Origin: JBDSZL01 sp039925145
Lineage (GTDB): Bacteria; Acidobacteriota; Vicinamibacteria; Vicinamibacterales; SCN-69-37
Assembly (NCBI GenBank): GCA_039925145.1
Contig: JBDSZL010000061.1
Location: 149,155-213,154 of the forward strand
DNA: 64,000 nt
Direction: 5' to 3'
A model generated the notes under the pieces. It saw only the letters and a list, made by a program, of their open reading frames with translations, was not told where the DNA came from and searched no databases. How positions within the stretch are numbered: the stretch's first letter is position 1; each line of letters opens with the position of its first letter. Below, in pieces: positions 16,850-25,944 of this stretch. The position numbers and the translations under genes were made by a program.

Positions 16850-18121
16850 TCACCGCGTCGGCTGCATCCGTCCCGCATATCGCACTCGCCCGAACACGCC
16901 GTCCTGTTCACCGTTCGGCCCGGCGGTGAAGTACAGAGAGTCAGCGTCGCCCAGGCTGACGCCATTTCCGAACGCAAGTCCCCACAGACCGTGGATGACA
17001 ACCGGCCGGCCGGCGTCGTCTCTCAGAAAATCTCGAAACGCACCCGTATCAGCATCGAACGCGGCGATCGTGCCGTCGCCGAAGTTGCCGACAAGGAGCG
17101 CCCCTCCGAATGGGCCGAAGTCTCGGGGCGCCAAGGCGAGTCCCCATGGGGCGTTCAAGCCCGCAGCCGCGCCGAACGTCCGCACGATGTGACCCTCGAG
17201 GTCGTAGGCGACGACGCGCCCGGCCCCGGGCCCCGCGATGCTGCGCGCGGGTTCCTCTGCGTTGGCATCGAGGCGCGCGTAAGCCACGTACAGGCGTTCG
17301 CCGAGCAGCTGGATGTTGTAGGGGCTGAAGTCCGGTGGCATGTCAGCGGGGCGTCCGAAGGCCGCCCGGTTGGTGATGTCGCACCACTGACTGTCCAGCA
17401 CGCGAATCAGGCCATTCTGAAAATCCGCGACATACAAGTGGTTGCCCCCCAACGGCTGGGCGGACATGGCTACGCCGGTGAACGCGGGAAGGTGCGGAAG
17501 ATCGCGGACCTGATCTCTGCCGCGATCGGAGTAGTCCTTCACGACCACAGCCCGTTCCAGGCTCTCGACCGTACTCGCACGCCACGCGTTGATCGTTCCG
17601 TCGGTTGTCACGAAGACGAACTTCGCCGATCCGGTAATGACGCCGAGCGGCACGGGTGAGCCGCTCGTGAGCGTGCTGGCAGGGCCGGTGACTGGAAACT
17701 CCATCGGCTGGCCGCTGAAGTCACTGGCGATGTTGTAGACCTGACCCGTCACGTTCGCGAGGCCGTCTTCGTACGAGATCAGCGGACCGTCCAGGTAAAC
17801 GATCTTCAATCCGTCCTGGCGCAGCGGCATGCCGGCGACGTCACCGACGAACGTGGACGTGCTGAGGTTGCCAGCGTTGCTGATCCAGAAATGCCCCCCG
17901 GCACCCGGCGGCCGAAGGGCGAGTCCCCAGGCGTTGATCAGATGCGGGTCGACGAGTCCGCCCTCCGCGATGGCGACGCGATTCGCAACGAGCGTCCGGC
18001 GCGCATACACATTGGGATACACGGGCGAACAGGCCCCCATGCCCACCGCGAGCGCGCCCAGTGCCGCGACGGCAACACCGCGGCTGATTGCAGATTGAGA
18101 GAGTGACCAGTGAAGCGTCAT
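16850..18121 (-). CDS. TIGR03118-family lipoprotein, beta-propeller-like
   Basis: This is a 423-residue protein. The N-terminus has a lipoprotein signal with lipobox GMGAC (Cys about 31), so it is probably anchored in the outer membrane. The body carries the TIGR03118 hallmarks: LINAWGLALRP near the start, YNIQLLGERLYVAYA in the middle, and NAPWGLALAPRDFGPFGGAL with LVGNFGDGTIAAFD later, then HGLWGLAFGNG. The repeated strand-turn pattern suggests a beta-propeller. The biochemical function of the family is unknown to me. It is divergent from the PhoX-like gene, with 181 bases between them. Confidence 0.85.
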   Translation of the reverse strand: MTLHWSLSQSAISRGVAVAALGALAVGMGACSPVYPNVYARRTLVANRVAIAEGGLVDPHLINAWGLALRPPGAGGHFWISNAGNLSTSTFVGDVAGMPLRQDGLKIVYLDGPLISYEDGLANVTGQVYNIASDFSGQPMEFPVTGPASTLTSGSPVPLGVITGSAKFVFVTTDGTINAWRASTVESLERAVVVKDYSDRGRDQVRDLPHLPAFTGVAMSAQPLGGNHLYVADFQNGLIRVLDSQWCDITNRAAFGRPADMPPDFSPYNIQLLGERLYVAYARLDANAEEPARSIAGPGAGRVVAYDLEGHIVRTFGAAAGLNAPWGLALAPRDFGPFGGALLVGNFGDGTIAAFDADTGAFRDFLRDDAGRPVVIHGLWGLAFGNGVSLGDADSLYFTAGPNGEQDGVFGRVRYAGRMQPTR

Positions 18122-18146
18122 CGCATCTTCACTGTAGAGAGCTTGT

Positions 18147-18164
18147 GTGACGTTGACGTGACAC
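18147..18164. promoter_or_regulatory. Direct repeat resembling a Pho box between divergent genes
   Basis: Two GTGAC repeats spaced 11 bases apart (GTGACGT-TGAC-GTGACAC) copy the 7-4-7 layout of PhoB boxes read on the opposite strand. The site lies between a TIGR03118 lipoprotein gene and a PhoX-like gene. The match is partial (5 of 7 in each unit), so this is only a suggestion. Confidence 0.25.
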
Positions 18165-18302
18165 GCGACCGCCGCACGGATGCGGTGGGCGTTGCACGTT
18201 TGTGATGACCTTTTAACGCGCCCGCAACCGGCACGTCACGACCGGTCGGTACCTTCGCTTCGGTTCATCAACGAACCAGTAACCGCGGAGGACGTAATCA
18301 CT

Positions 18303-19907
18303 ATGACCATTGCCAGCAAGACTCTCGCACTCGGGGCGCTCACCGGCCTCATCGTCTCTATCGGAGGGCCTGTTCCATTTGCCCAGAGTTCCAGTCCCAG
18401 CAGCTCACAGACGCCGTATCTGCTGCCGGCGCTGCCGGCCGTGACGACCGCGTCACTCCTCAGCGTGGGCGATCTTGCCGGCGGTTACCGCATGGTGGGA
18501 CTCCCCGACGGGCTCGGCGCATTCGATAACGGCGACGGCACGTTCACAGTGCTCATGAACCATGAGCTCGGCAATACCGCAGGCGTCGTCCGCGCCCACG
18601 GAGGCAAGGGGGCGTTCGTCTCGAAATGGACAGTCGACAAGGCGACACTGACGGTCATCTCCGGCACCGATCTGATGCATCAGGTCTACCTCTGGGACGC
18701 CGTCAACCAGCGGTCCAGTGCAGTTCCGGCACCGTTTGCCTTCCAGCGGTTCTGCTCGGCGGATCTGCCTGCGGTGTCGGCTTTCTACAACGCGCAGACC
18801 GGGCTCGGCACGCGCGAGCGCGTCTACATGCACGGCGAGGAGGGCGGCGCAACCGGCTATCAAGTCGCGAGCGTCGTCACCGGCGATGATGCCGGGAAGA
18901 GCTACGTGCTCGGGAAGTTCAATCTGAGCACGAATGGCTCGGGGCTGACAGCCGTCGGCGCATGGGAGAACGCTCTGGCCAATCCTCATGCGCAGGACAA
19001 GACCGTGGTCATCGGCAACAACGACGGCGGCACGGGCATCATGAGCAACGCGCTCGCGGTCTATGTCGGGACCAAACAGGCGACGGGCAGCGAAATCGAG
19101 AAGGCCGGATTGATGAACGGCACGCTGAAGTTCGTGAGCGTGACAGGCAATCCGATCGAGATCGTCAATTCGACCACGCGCGTCACGAACATCGCGAACG
19201 GCACTCGGTTCAGTTTGAGCGACACGACCTCTACGACCTTCTCGAGGCCGGAAGACGGCGCATGGGATCCGGCGCAGCCGAATCAGTATTACTTCGTGAC
19301 AACGGACAGGCTCGATACGGTCGCCGACGGTGTGGGCGCGCAGATTGGCCAGACACGCCTTTGGAGGCTCACCTTCGACAGCATCTCGAATCCGGAGCTT
19401 GGAGGAATTATCGAACTGCTCATAGACGGCCGCGTGGTCAACGGCCAGAAGGTCAACATGTTCGACAACATCGCGATCAACGGGCGAACTGGCCAGATCG
19501 TCCTGACCGAAGATGTCGGCAACGCCGCCCACAATGGAAAGGTGTGGCTCTACGATCCCTCGACGGATGAGCTCGTCCAGATTGCGAGGCACGACTCCGC
19601 CCGCTTCGGAGACATCGGCGTGGCCGCTTCGGCGCCGTTCAATCAGGATGAAGAGAGTTCCGGCGTCATCGACGTGTCGTCGATCCTCGGCGCCGGGACC
19701 TACCTGCTGGTTGACCAGGCCCACTACCCGACCGGCGTCAGCGAGACTGTCGAAGGTGGGCAGCTACTGGCCATCCGCGTGCCTCTGCCCGTGGCATCGG
19801 GTAAGGAGCAGTGCAAAGGAAATTCGTGGCAGGACGTGTTCCGCGCGAACGGTTCGATATTCAAGAATCAGGGTGACTGCATTCAGTTCGTGAACACCGG
19901 CAAGTAG
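18303..19907 (+). CDS. Secreted PhoX/DUF839-like protein with C-terminal cysteine tail
   Basis: This 534-residue exported protein starts at 18303, giving a signal peptide (about 1-30, ending PVPFAQS). The segment GGYRMVGLPDGLGAFDNGDG followed by FTVLMNHELG resembles the N-terminal part of PhoX/DUF839 phosphatases, as do FSRPEDGAWD (about 300-310) and IVLTEDVGN, where calcium or iron ligands are expected. The C-terminus ends CKGNSWQDVFRANGSIFKNQ then GDCIQFV, a two-cysteine tail module found on many secreted proteins. Alkaline phosphatase activity is a reasonable guess but not proven. It is divergent from the TIGR03118 lipoprotein and followed by a strong hairpin. Confidence 0.75.
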   Translation: MTIASKTLALGALTGLIVSIGGPVPFAQSSSPSSSQTPYLLPALPAVTTASLLSVGDLAGGYRMVGLPDGLGAFDNGDGTFTVLMNHELGNTAGVVRAHGGKGAFVSKWTVDKATLTVISGTDLMHQVYLWDAVNQRSSAVPAPFAFQRFCSADLPAVSAFYNAQTGLGTRERVYMHGEEGGATGYQVASVVTGDDAGKSYVLGKFNLSTNGSGLTAVGAWENALANPHAQDKTVVIGNNDGGTGIMSNALAVYVGTKQATGSEIEKAGLMNGTLKFVSVTGNPIEIVNSTTRVTNIANGTRFSLSDTTSTTFSRPEDGAWDPAQPNQYYFVTTDRLDTVADGVGAQIGQTRLWRLTFDSISNPELGGIIELLIDGRVVNGQKVNMFDNIAINGRTGQIVLTEDVGNAAHNGKVWLYDPSTDELVQIARHDSARFGDIGVAASAPFNQDEESSGVIDVSSILGAGTYLLVDQAHYPTGVSETVEGGQLLAIRVPLPVASGKEQCKGNSWQDVFRANGSIFKNQGDCIQFVNTGK

Positions 19908-19925
19908 ATACGACGGCGCACAGGT

Positions 19926-19960
19926 CGACGGCACGAAGACGGAATCTCTTCGTGCCGTCG
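19926..19960 (+). terminator. Strong hairpin after the PhoX-like gene
   Basis: A perfect 14-base-pair stem (CGACGGCACGAAGA with its complement) and a 7-base loop lies 18 bases after the stop codon, followed by CATTTCC. It is a probable intrinsic terminator with a poor U-tract. Confidence 0.65.
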
Positions 19961-20102
19961 CATTTCCAATCTGCTTTGAGGTCCGCCGAAGGAGCTTGAC
20001 GACCAGACTGGTGGACGCGGGTTCGCCCTGCGTGCCCGGCCCGTGGCGATCAGCCGTGTTAACATCCGCCCCTCCCGAGAGGCGCCGCCGCATGGAGGAG
20101 TG

Positions 20103-21515
20103 ATGACACGTTCCAGATCGATCGGGCTTGCGATTGCGCTTGCGGCGACGACGCTTGCAGGACGGCCCGCCGCGCAGTCGGCAGACCAGGCGACGTTTCG
20201 AGCGCTGTTTCGCCAGCTGGTGGAAATCAACACCACGCTCTCCTCTGGCAGTTGCACCGACGCGGTCAAGGCGATGGCGGCGCGGCTGCAGTCGGCTGGT
20301 CTGCCGGCTGACGACATCCACATCATCATTCCTCCCAGGTTTCCCGCGCAGGGGAACCTCATCGCGACATTACGCGGCAGTGACGCGGGCGCCAAGGCCA
20401 TCCTGCTGCTCGCGCACGTCGACGTCGTCGAGGCCAATCGAGCCGATTGGCAGCGCGATCCGTTCACGCTCGTGGAAGAGGGCGGCTACTTCTATGGGCG
20501 CGGGACGGCAGACGACAAGTCGATGGCGGCCATCTTCGTCGACGTGGTGGAACGGTTCCGGAGGTCGGGATATCAGCCGGCGCGCCCCATCAAGCTCGCG
20601 CTGACCTGCGGCGAAGAGACGCCGTACACGTTCAACGGCGTCGAGTATCTAGTGGCCAACCATCGCGACTTGATCGACGCGGCCTTTGCGCTGAACGAGG
20701 GCGGCGGCGGACGTCTCGACCCGAGCGGTCGGCGACTCTACCACGGGGTCGAGGCGGGCGAGAAGGTGTATCAGGATATCCGGCTCGAAGTGACCAATCC
20801 TGGCGGGCACTCGTCGCGACCGACGGCCGACAACGCGATCTACCGGCTGTCTGTGGCGCTGGGCAAAGTGGCGGCGTACACGTTTCCCCTCGAGTTCAAC
20901 GAGACGACCCGCACCTTCCTCGATCGGATGTCGCGGATCGAAACAGGGCAGACCGCGCGCGACATGCAGGCCGTTCTCACCTCGCCTCCCGATTCCGCCG
21001 CCGTCGCACGGTTGCGAGCCGATCCCAACTACAACCCCATGTTGGGCACGACGTGTGTCGCGACGATGTTCGAGGCTGGCCATGCGCCGAACGCGCTGCC
21101 GCAGCGCGCCCGGGCCAACGTGAACTGCCGGATCTTTCCCGGCCGCACGCAGGAGGAAATCCGGCAGACGTTGATCCGCGTGGTTGGCGATTCCGGCGTC
21201 GCGGTGACCTTCGTGGATCCTCCCGAGCGGGTTTCGCCTCCGCCCTCGCTGACCCGTGAAATTCTTGCGCCGATCGAGGCGCTCAGCGAGCGCATCTGGC
21301 CCGGCGTACCTGTCTTGCCGACCATGTTGTGGGGTGCCACCGATGGGCGCTTCCTGACTCCGGCCGGCATTCCGACGTACGGCATCAGCGGCTTGTTCGC
21401 CGATCCGGCGACGACGAACGCTCATGGATTGAATGAACGCGTCGGAGTTCAGGCGTTGTACGAAGCGCGCGAGTTTCTCGAGCAGCTCATCCGTACGTAT
21501 GCGGGGGGCCACTAG
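20103..21515 (+). CDS. Secreted M20-family metallopeptidase
   Basis: This 470-residue exported zinc carboxypeptidase-type enzyme has a signal peptide at about 1-25 (ending AAQSA). The di-zinc M20 motifs are present: LLLAHVDVVEA (first His and Asp), YGRGTADDKS (bridging Asp), TCGEETPYT (general-base Glu plus ligand), FALNEGGGG and a late HGLNERV. An inserted dimerisation domain sits around residues 220-340 (VTNPGGHSSRPTADNAIY). GGAGGAG precedes the ATG at 20103. It probably hydrolyses peptides or acylated amino acids in the periplasm. It converges on the small partner gene of the metzincin. Confidence 0.92.
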   Translation: MTRSRSIGLAIALAATTLAGRPAAQSADQATFRALFRQLVEINTTLSSGSCTDAVKAMAARLQSAGLPADDIHIIIPPRFPAQGNLIATLRGSDAGAKAILLLAHVDVVEANRADWQRDPFTLVEEGGYFYGRGTADDKSMAAIFVDVVERFRRSGYQPARPIKLALTCGEETPYTFNGVEYLVANHRDLIDAAFALNEGGGGRLDPSGRRLYHGVEAGEKVYQDIRLEVTNPGGHSSRPTADNAIYRLSVALGKVAAYTFPLEFNETTRTFLDRMSRIETGQTARDMQAVLTSPPDSAAVARLRADPNYNPMLGTTCVATMFEAGHAPNALPQRARANVNCRIFPGRTQEEIRQTLIRVVGDSGVAVTFVDPPERVSPPPSLTREILAPIEALSERIWPGVPVLPTMLWGATDGRFLTPAGIPTYGISGLFADPATTNAHGLNERVGVQALYEAREFLEQLIRTYAGGH

Positions 21516-21572
21516 CGCTTCACTGTTCGCTGACCATCGCGCCGGTTCAGACACGCGGTCAGCGGCTCGCGG

Positions 21573-22487
21573 TCAGTCGCGACTGTACGAAGGCGCCGCG
21601 GCCGACTCGGACCCTACTGTGATCGTGACCTGCGCACGTCCCTGATGCGGCTCGCTGCCTGCGAGCAAGGTGATGACGTGCTGCCCGGGCGGAAGCTGTA
21701 GTTGCCCCAGCCGACCCCGCAGAACGGGCTGAGTGTCGGACGAGGTGTGCCACGTGAGTTGTTCCCATTCGGGACGACTCTCTTCGCGCCAGAAACCCTG
21801 ACCCTGAAACGGCACGGGTTCACCGCTCGCGAAGTGCGCGCCGTCCAGAGGCTGCAGGATCAAGGCCACACATCCCTTCCGGGGCAGCGTGAACCGCGCG
21901 CTCTCTACGATCGTCGTGTTGATGCCGTCGGTGGCGACCAGCGCAAACACACAGCGTTCGCCGCCGGGCAGCTGATCGAAATCGACGGCGAGTGAAAACT
22001 CCTGCGTCGCGACGCTCAGCCGGCTCCAGCTCCGGCCATCGTCCCAGCTGTACCGGACGAAGAACTCCACCGGCAGTCCATTCGGATGGTCCCCGGTCCA
22101 CGTCAGAGTCTGCATCCCCGTCAGCTGGCGGCCCGGCTCCCACGACCACCGCGCACGCGGCGGTGCGTCGCTGCGGGCAATCTCGTGAACCGGCTGTCCA
22201 CGGTAGCTGAAGACGATGCGCCTGGCGCGTGGGTGGAAGGGAACGAAACCGCGCACGGATTGTCTCGGCTTGACGCGGGCGCCCTCCATGCACAACTCGG
22301 CGAGCCGCAGCGGATAACTGCCCAGTGCGCCGCCCTGGTCGTCGAACACCTCGGCGCGCAGAGGGCTGTCGCCATCGCTGTCGCTCCAGGGAGGCGTCTC
22401 GGTGAGGTATCCCAGGCGCAGAGTCAACTGACGGTCTGCCTGCAGCCGGCCGATCACGCGGAGGTATTGCGGGGTGTGTTCTGCCAT
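21573..22487 (-). CDS. Uncharacterised all-beta protein, partner of the metzincin
   Basis: This 304-residue protein starts two bases after the stop of the 913-residue protease gene, so the two are certainly co-transcribed. The sequence is rich in beta-strand patterns resembling immunoglobulin or fibronectin-like modules: LTWTGDHPNGLPVEFFVRYS, DDGRSWSRLSVATQEFSLAV and LQLPPGQHVITLLAGSEP. The first third (LRLGYLTETPPW, LRAEVFDDQGGALGSYPLRL) matches nothing I recognise. There is no signal peptide or membrane segment. It may bind the protease or present it to substrate. The start at 22487 is the first ATG of the coupled frame; residues encoded further upstream belong to another frame of the protease gene. 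Confidence 0.7.
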   Translation of the reverse strand: MAEHTPQYLRVIGRLQADRQLTLRLGYLTETPPWSDSDGDSPLRAEVFDDQGGALGSYPLRLAELCMEGARVKPRQSVRGFVPFHPRARRIVFSYRGQPVHEIARSDAPPRARWSWEPGRQLTGMQTLTWTGDHPNGLPVEFFVRYSWDDGRSWSRLSVATQEFSLAVDFDQLPGGERCVFALVATDGINTTIVESARFTLPRKGCVALILQPLDGAHFASGEPVPFQGQGFWREESRPEWEQLTWHTSSDTQPVLRGRLGQLQLPPGQHVITLLAGSEPHQGRAQVTITVGSESAAAPSYSRD

Positions 22488-22489
22488 GG

Positions 22490-25231
22490 TCAGATCTTCA
22501 GGAAATCCATCAACTTGTGCCACAGGACAATTGAAGTCCAGCGGTTTTGACCGCCGCAATAGCTCATCAAGTCGCCCGCGCCGCCCTCGCCCTGTTGAAA
22601 GGTCGCAACGGGCATGGCGAAGAGATCGATGCCGGTCTCTTCGATGTACCGCGGCAGGCTCGCGTCGACGTTCTCTGGAAAAGCGATCCCGGAGTCGGCG
22701 CACCCCGCGTGGCCGAATCCATACACGTGCGCGAGCTCGTGCGCAAATGTTGCAGGCAGGCCGGCCTGACATGCCATGGCGAAGTAGTCATGCTTGCCGT
22801 TACCAGGCCGGGCGATGCCATTGAGTTTGAGCGCCGGCATGTTCGCCTGTTGAGCCGCGACGATGCCGCACCAGGCGAAGTTCCAGGGACCGGCCGTATC
22901 CTCCGCAATCGTATCGAGGTCTTCGAGGACGAAGTCCCAGCCGCCTTCCGTGGTCAGATCCTGCTTCGTTCCCAGTACCGGGCCCCCGGGCGGCAGGAAG
23001 ATCTCGAACCCGTCGTCGGGAATCGGGAACCGCCCACGCGCGCCGGCGAGGGCCGTGGAGAAATCGGCCGCCGAGGGAGCGGGCAAGCCGCGAAAGTCGT
23101 CGCGCAGCAACACGCTGACGATTCTCGAGTGGTTCGTCCTCTCGAACGTCACGTTCAGCGACTTCACATCGTTGGTGTGCGGCCCAGGCAGCACGCCATG
23201 CGGCGGATTGGCCAGCCACACGCGCATGTCGAGCCGAATCGATCCTGAGAGGTGCTCGATGGGCAGGATGAAATTGAGAGACACCGCCGGGGTTTCGCGG
23301 CCTGCGGGTTGGAAGTAGAACCGGCTGGTGATCACCGCGGGCGTGGGTGACACTACGGCCAGCTGCTGGTTGCCGCGCCAGAGCGTCACCGAGCCCGTCA
23401 CTCCGGGTAGTTCGCCGGATTGGCCTGTGTAGCTGAACAGGTTCAGGCCGTTGGTCAGATACAACCGCACCATCGTCCTGCGGCTGGCGGCGAGACGCAC
23501 GGTGTTGTCCAGCCGCTGGATGGCTTGCGTGACTTCGAGCTGGTTGATCCTCAGGTCCGGTTGTCGGGTGACGGTGAGCGTGTGCGTGCGTTGGGCCGGA
23601 CCGCACCGTCCCGTGGTGAGCAGACGGACCGTCAGATCCAGCGGCCCGGCAGGCGTGGCGGGCGTCGCGACGAGTGCCGGAGTTCGAAAAGTGACGGTGT
23701 GCACGCCACCCGGCAGGATCGGCGATTGGAAGAGCTGAACACCCGCGGGGTTGGTGATGGTGACCCCGCTGAGCACGCTGCCCGCGTCGGTGACCTCGTA
23801 GAAGATGCTGACGTCGCTCTCGGGTTCCGCGCTCGTGTCTCCCTGCACGCCGTTGACCCACAGGCTGAGGATCTGGGGCACGCCGCCGGTGAACTCCGGC
23901 AGGGTGTCGCCAAGCCGGTAGATATCGAAGTCCTTGCCACAGCGCTGCAGGCGTTGTTCGAAGATGCTGAGCCGGATCTTGCCGGGCGCAGCCCCGGCAG
24001 GCACGTTCACACGGATCAGCGTGTCGCTCCATTGCACCGCGGCGACCGGCTGCACCACACCAGGAAACACCACGAGACCCGATGCCCCGAAGTGCTCTCC
24101 GCTGAGAGTCAGCAATTCACCGCCGCAAGCATCCGCGCTATCCAGACTTCTGATGACGTAGAAGGGTAGCCGCTGCTTGATCAGGCTCACCTCGACCATC
24201 GCGCCCACGAGACAGCGCTCCCGATCGGACGGCGGCAGGTTCACAGGCGTTCTGAAGCGCGCCACGATGTCGACGACCGTCGGGCTTGCCCCTATCCCCG
24301 GCACCAGTTTCTTGCCCGGCACGTTGCCCCAGTCGGGACCGCCGGGGACACCTGGCCGCTTTCCCCCGGGGACGCCCGGGATGCCGGGCACACCAGGCAG
24401 ACCAGGCACGCCGCCGCCCATCATCATGCGCATCGGAGCCGGGGTGCCCGCGCGGGCGGCCGCGTAGAGCAGATCGACATAAGGCCTCGACCATACGGCC
24501 GCGGCAAGGCCATCCAGCATCTGCTGTGTCTCGGCCTGCGTGGTCCCCACGTGCACGGCCGCCAGGGCGATGGGCAGCAGGCCGTCCGGGTTGACGACAC
24601 CTGGCTCTGCTGGCTGGTGGAGGTCGGGCGACGAATCGTCCAGCGTTTGGAGCGGCTCGTCGTCGTCGGCGGCATAAGTCCAACCCAGCAGGTTGGCCCG
24701 CAGGCGTGCGGCCGCGGTGGGATCGCCGCGTAGGGCCGCCGTCGCGTCCGTCGCCAGACCCGCCGCCCATTCCAACGGGGCGAGCGCATCTTCGAGGATG
24801 GCGGCCGCCTGTTCGGGGAGATCGCCGCGCGCGATGAAATCCAGAACGTGATGCCGCAGTAGAACAGCGGCGTCGTGATTCACCAGAGCCGGAGCGATCG
24901 CGGGGACGTAGGCCGGCGTCAGTTTGCCGACATCGGCGATCGCCAGGGTCAACGCAATCGGTTTGCCGGGCTCGACGTCGACGGAGGTGTCGGAGAGCTC
25001 GGCCTCGGTGCCGTCGAACACCGAGACGCGAATGCGCAGACGCCAGTCGGCGCCGGCGGCCTTGGAGACAGGCAGCGTCAGCGCGAACTGTCCGTCGGCC
25101 GCCGAATATGTTTCGGCGACGAGCGCACCGTTCTCGGCGGACCGCGCGCGCACGAGCAGCACGGGCAGTTCGCCAGCTTCCGAGGAAATGAGCAATCCCG
25201 TGATTCGCGACGGCATGCAGACAGGAATCAT
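22490..25231 (-). CDS. Large metzincin-type metalloprotease with collagen-like linker and IPT domain
   Basis: This is a 913-residue protein. The N-terminus (about 1-100) is a carboxypeptidase-regulatory-like beta domain (YSAADGQFALTLPVSKAAG). A helical region (about 115-265) follows, then a Gly-X-Y run of about nine triplets (about 272-300; GVPGLPGVPGIPGVPG). An IPT/TIG-like domain comes next (about 375-435; LTLSGEHFGASGLVVFPG), then further beta modules. The catalytic domain is C-terminal: H831-E832, H835 and H841 in HELAHVYGFGH, and a Met-turn M889 in DLMSYCGG, which together define a metzincin. No signal peptide is seen, so it may be exported by a non-Sec route or act inside the cell. It is co-transcribed with the partner gene. 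The combination of domains is new to me. Confidence 0.8.
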   Translation of the reverse strand: MIPVCMPSRITGLLISSEAGELPVLLVRARSAENGALVAETYSAADGQFALTLPVSKAAGADWRLRIRVSVFDGTEAELSDTSVDVEPGKPIALTLAIADVGKLTPAYVPAIAPALVNHDAAVLLRHHVLDFIARGDLPEQAAAILEDALAPLEWAAGLATDATAALRGDPTAAARLRANLLGWTYAADDDEPLQTLDDSSPDLHQPAEPGVVNPDGLLPIALAAVHVGTTQAETQQMLDGLAAAVWSRPYVDLLYAAARAGTPAPMRMMMGGGVPGLPGVPGIPGVPGGKRPGVPGGPDWGNVPGKKLVPGIGASPTVVDIVARFRTPVNLPPSDRERCLVGAMVEVSLIKQRLPFYVIRSLDSADACGGELLTLSGEHFGASGLVVFPGVVQPVAAVQWSDTLIRVNVPAGAAPGKIRLSIFEQRLQRCGKDFDIYRLGDTLPEFTGGVPQILSLWVNGVQGDTSAEPESDVSIFYEVTDAGSVLSGVTITNPAGVQLFQSPILPGGVHTVTFRTPALVATPATPAGPLDLTVRLLTTGRCGPAQRTHTLTVTRQPDLRINQLEVTQAIQRLDNTVRLAASRRTMVRLYLTNGLNLFSYTGQSGELPGVTGSVTLWRGNQQLAVVSPTPAVITSRFYFQPAGRETPAVSLNFILPIEHLSGSIRLDMRVWLANPPHGVLPGPHTNDVKSLNVTFERTNHSRIVSVLLRDDFRGLPAPSAADFSTALAGARGRFPIPDDGFEIFLPPGGPVLGTKQDLTTEGGWDFVLEDLDTIAEDTAGPWNFAWCGIVAAQQANMPALKLNGIARPGNGKHDYFAMACQAGLPATFAHELAHVYGFGHAGCADSGIAFPENVDASLPRYIEETGIDLFAMPVATFQQGEGGAGDLMSYCGGQNRWTSIVLWHKLMDFLKI

Positions 25232-25370
25232 CAGCGACTCCGATTTGAAGAAAGAGCCATCCTACCGCCGTTTGCCCCTGTGCGGATCTCGGCAATTATG
25301 AAGATAAGAGGCTCACCTGACCGACCTGCCCCATCCGAAGCATGCCCGCACGGATCACGACATTCTTGCC

Positions 25371-25937
25371 GTGATCCGCGAACGATGGAGTCCTCGTGCG
25401 TTCGACCCGGCGGCCGACATTTCTGACGCCGAGCTCCACCGGTTGTTCGAAGCCGCACGATGGGCGCCCTCTTCCTTGAACGAACAGCCGTGGCGTTTTC
25501 TGGTGGCGCGACGCGCACGGTCGGGCGCGGCATTCGCCGCACTGCTGCACGCGTTGACCCTTCGCAACCAGGAATGGGCCAGGGCCGCGCCTCTTCTCGT
25601 GCTCGTCGTCGTTCGATCCACGCTCGAACGAACGGGTCAGGTGAATACGCACGCGTGGTATGACGCGGGGCAGGCCGTCGCGTTTCTGACGCTGCAGGCC
25701 ACGGCGGGTGGGCTCGCCAGCCGGCAGATGCAGGGATTCGATCCCGCGCGTGCCCGGGAGGCGTGTCGCGTTCCCGAGCCGTTCGAACCGGCCGTGGTGC
25801 TGGCGCTGGGACGCGTGGGCGATCCGGCGGCGCTCGCCACCGACGCGCATCGCGCGGCCGAACTGCAGCCGCGGCAGCGGCGGCCGATTGCTGACTTCGT
25901 GTTCGACGAAGAATGGGGCCGCCCACTCGCCCGATGA
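25371..25937 (+). CDS. Nitroreductase-family flavoprotein (true start may be upstream)
   Basis: This 188-residue FMN-dependent reductase starts at the first canonical codon (GTG 25371). The family signature ERWSPRAFDP opens the protein, APSSLNEQPWRFLV is the FMN-binding block, and AAPLLVLVVVRS and GQAVAFLTLQATAGGLASRQ follow in order. The in-frame sequence upstream (DLPHPKHARTDHDILA) matches the normal N-terminus of this family. That extension can only begin at CTG 25317, which has AAGAGG five bases before it. So the real protein is probably 206 residues long with a CTG start. It is divergent from the metzincin gene and convergent with the MTHFR-like gene. Physiological substrate unknown. Confidence 0.87.
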   Translation: MIRERWSPRAFDPAADISDAELHRLFEAARWAPSSLNEQPWRFLVARRARSGAAFAALLHALTLRNQEWARAAPLLVLVVVRSTLERTGQVNTHAWYDAGQAVAFLTLQATAGGLASRQMQGFDPARAREACRVPEPFEPAVVLALGRVGDPAALATDAHRAAELQPRQRRPIADFVFDEEWGRPLAR

Positions 25938-25944
25938 AATGGCG

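Noticed and set aside
18453..19724. Long open frame antisense to the PhoX-like gene
   Set aside because: No recognisable motif, and the sense gene has a signal peptide and family blocks.
21516..21572. Repeated GCGGTCAG between convergent genes as a terminator
   Set aside because: The copies are direct, not inverted, so no hairpin forms.
24300..24420. Tandem nucleotide repeats suggestive of a CRISPR or satellite
   Set aside because: They encode the Gly-X-Y stretch of the metzincin in frame; period is 9 bases and no spacers exist.
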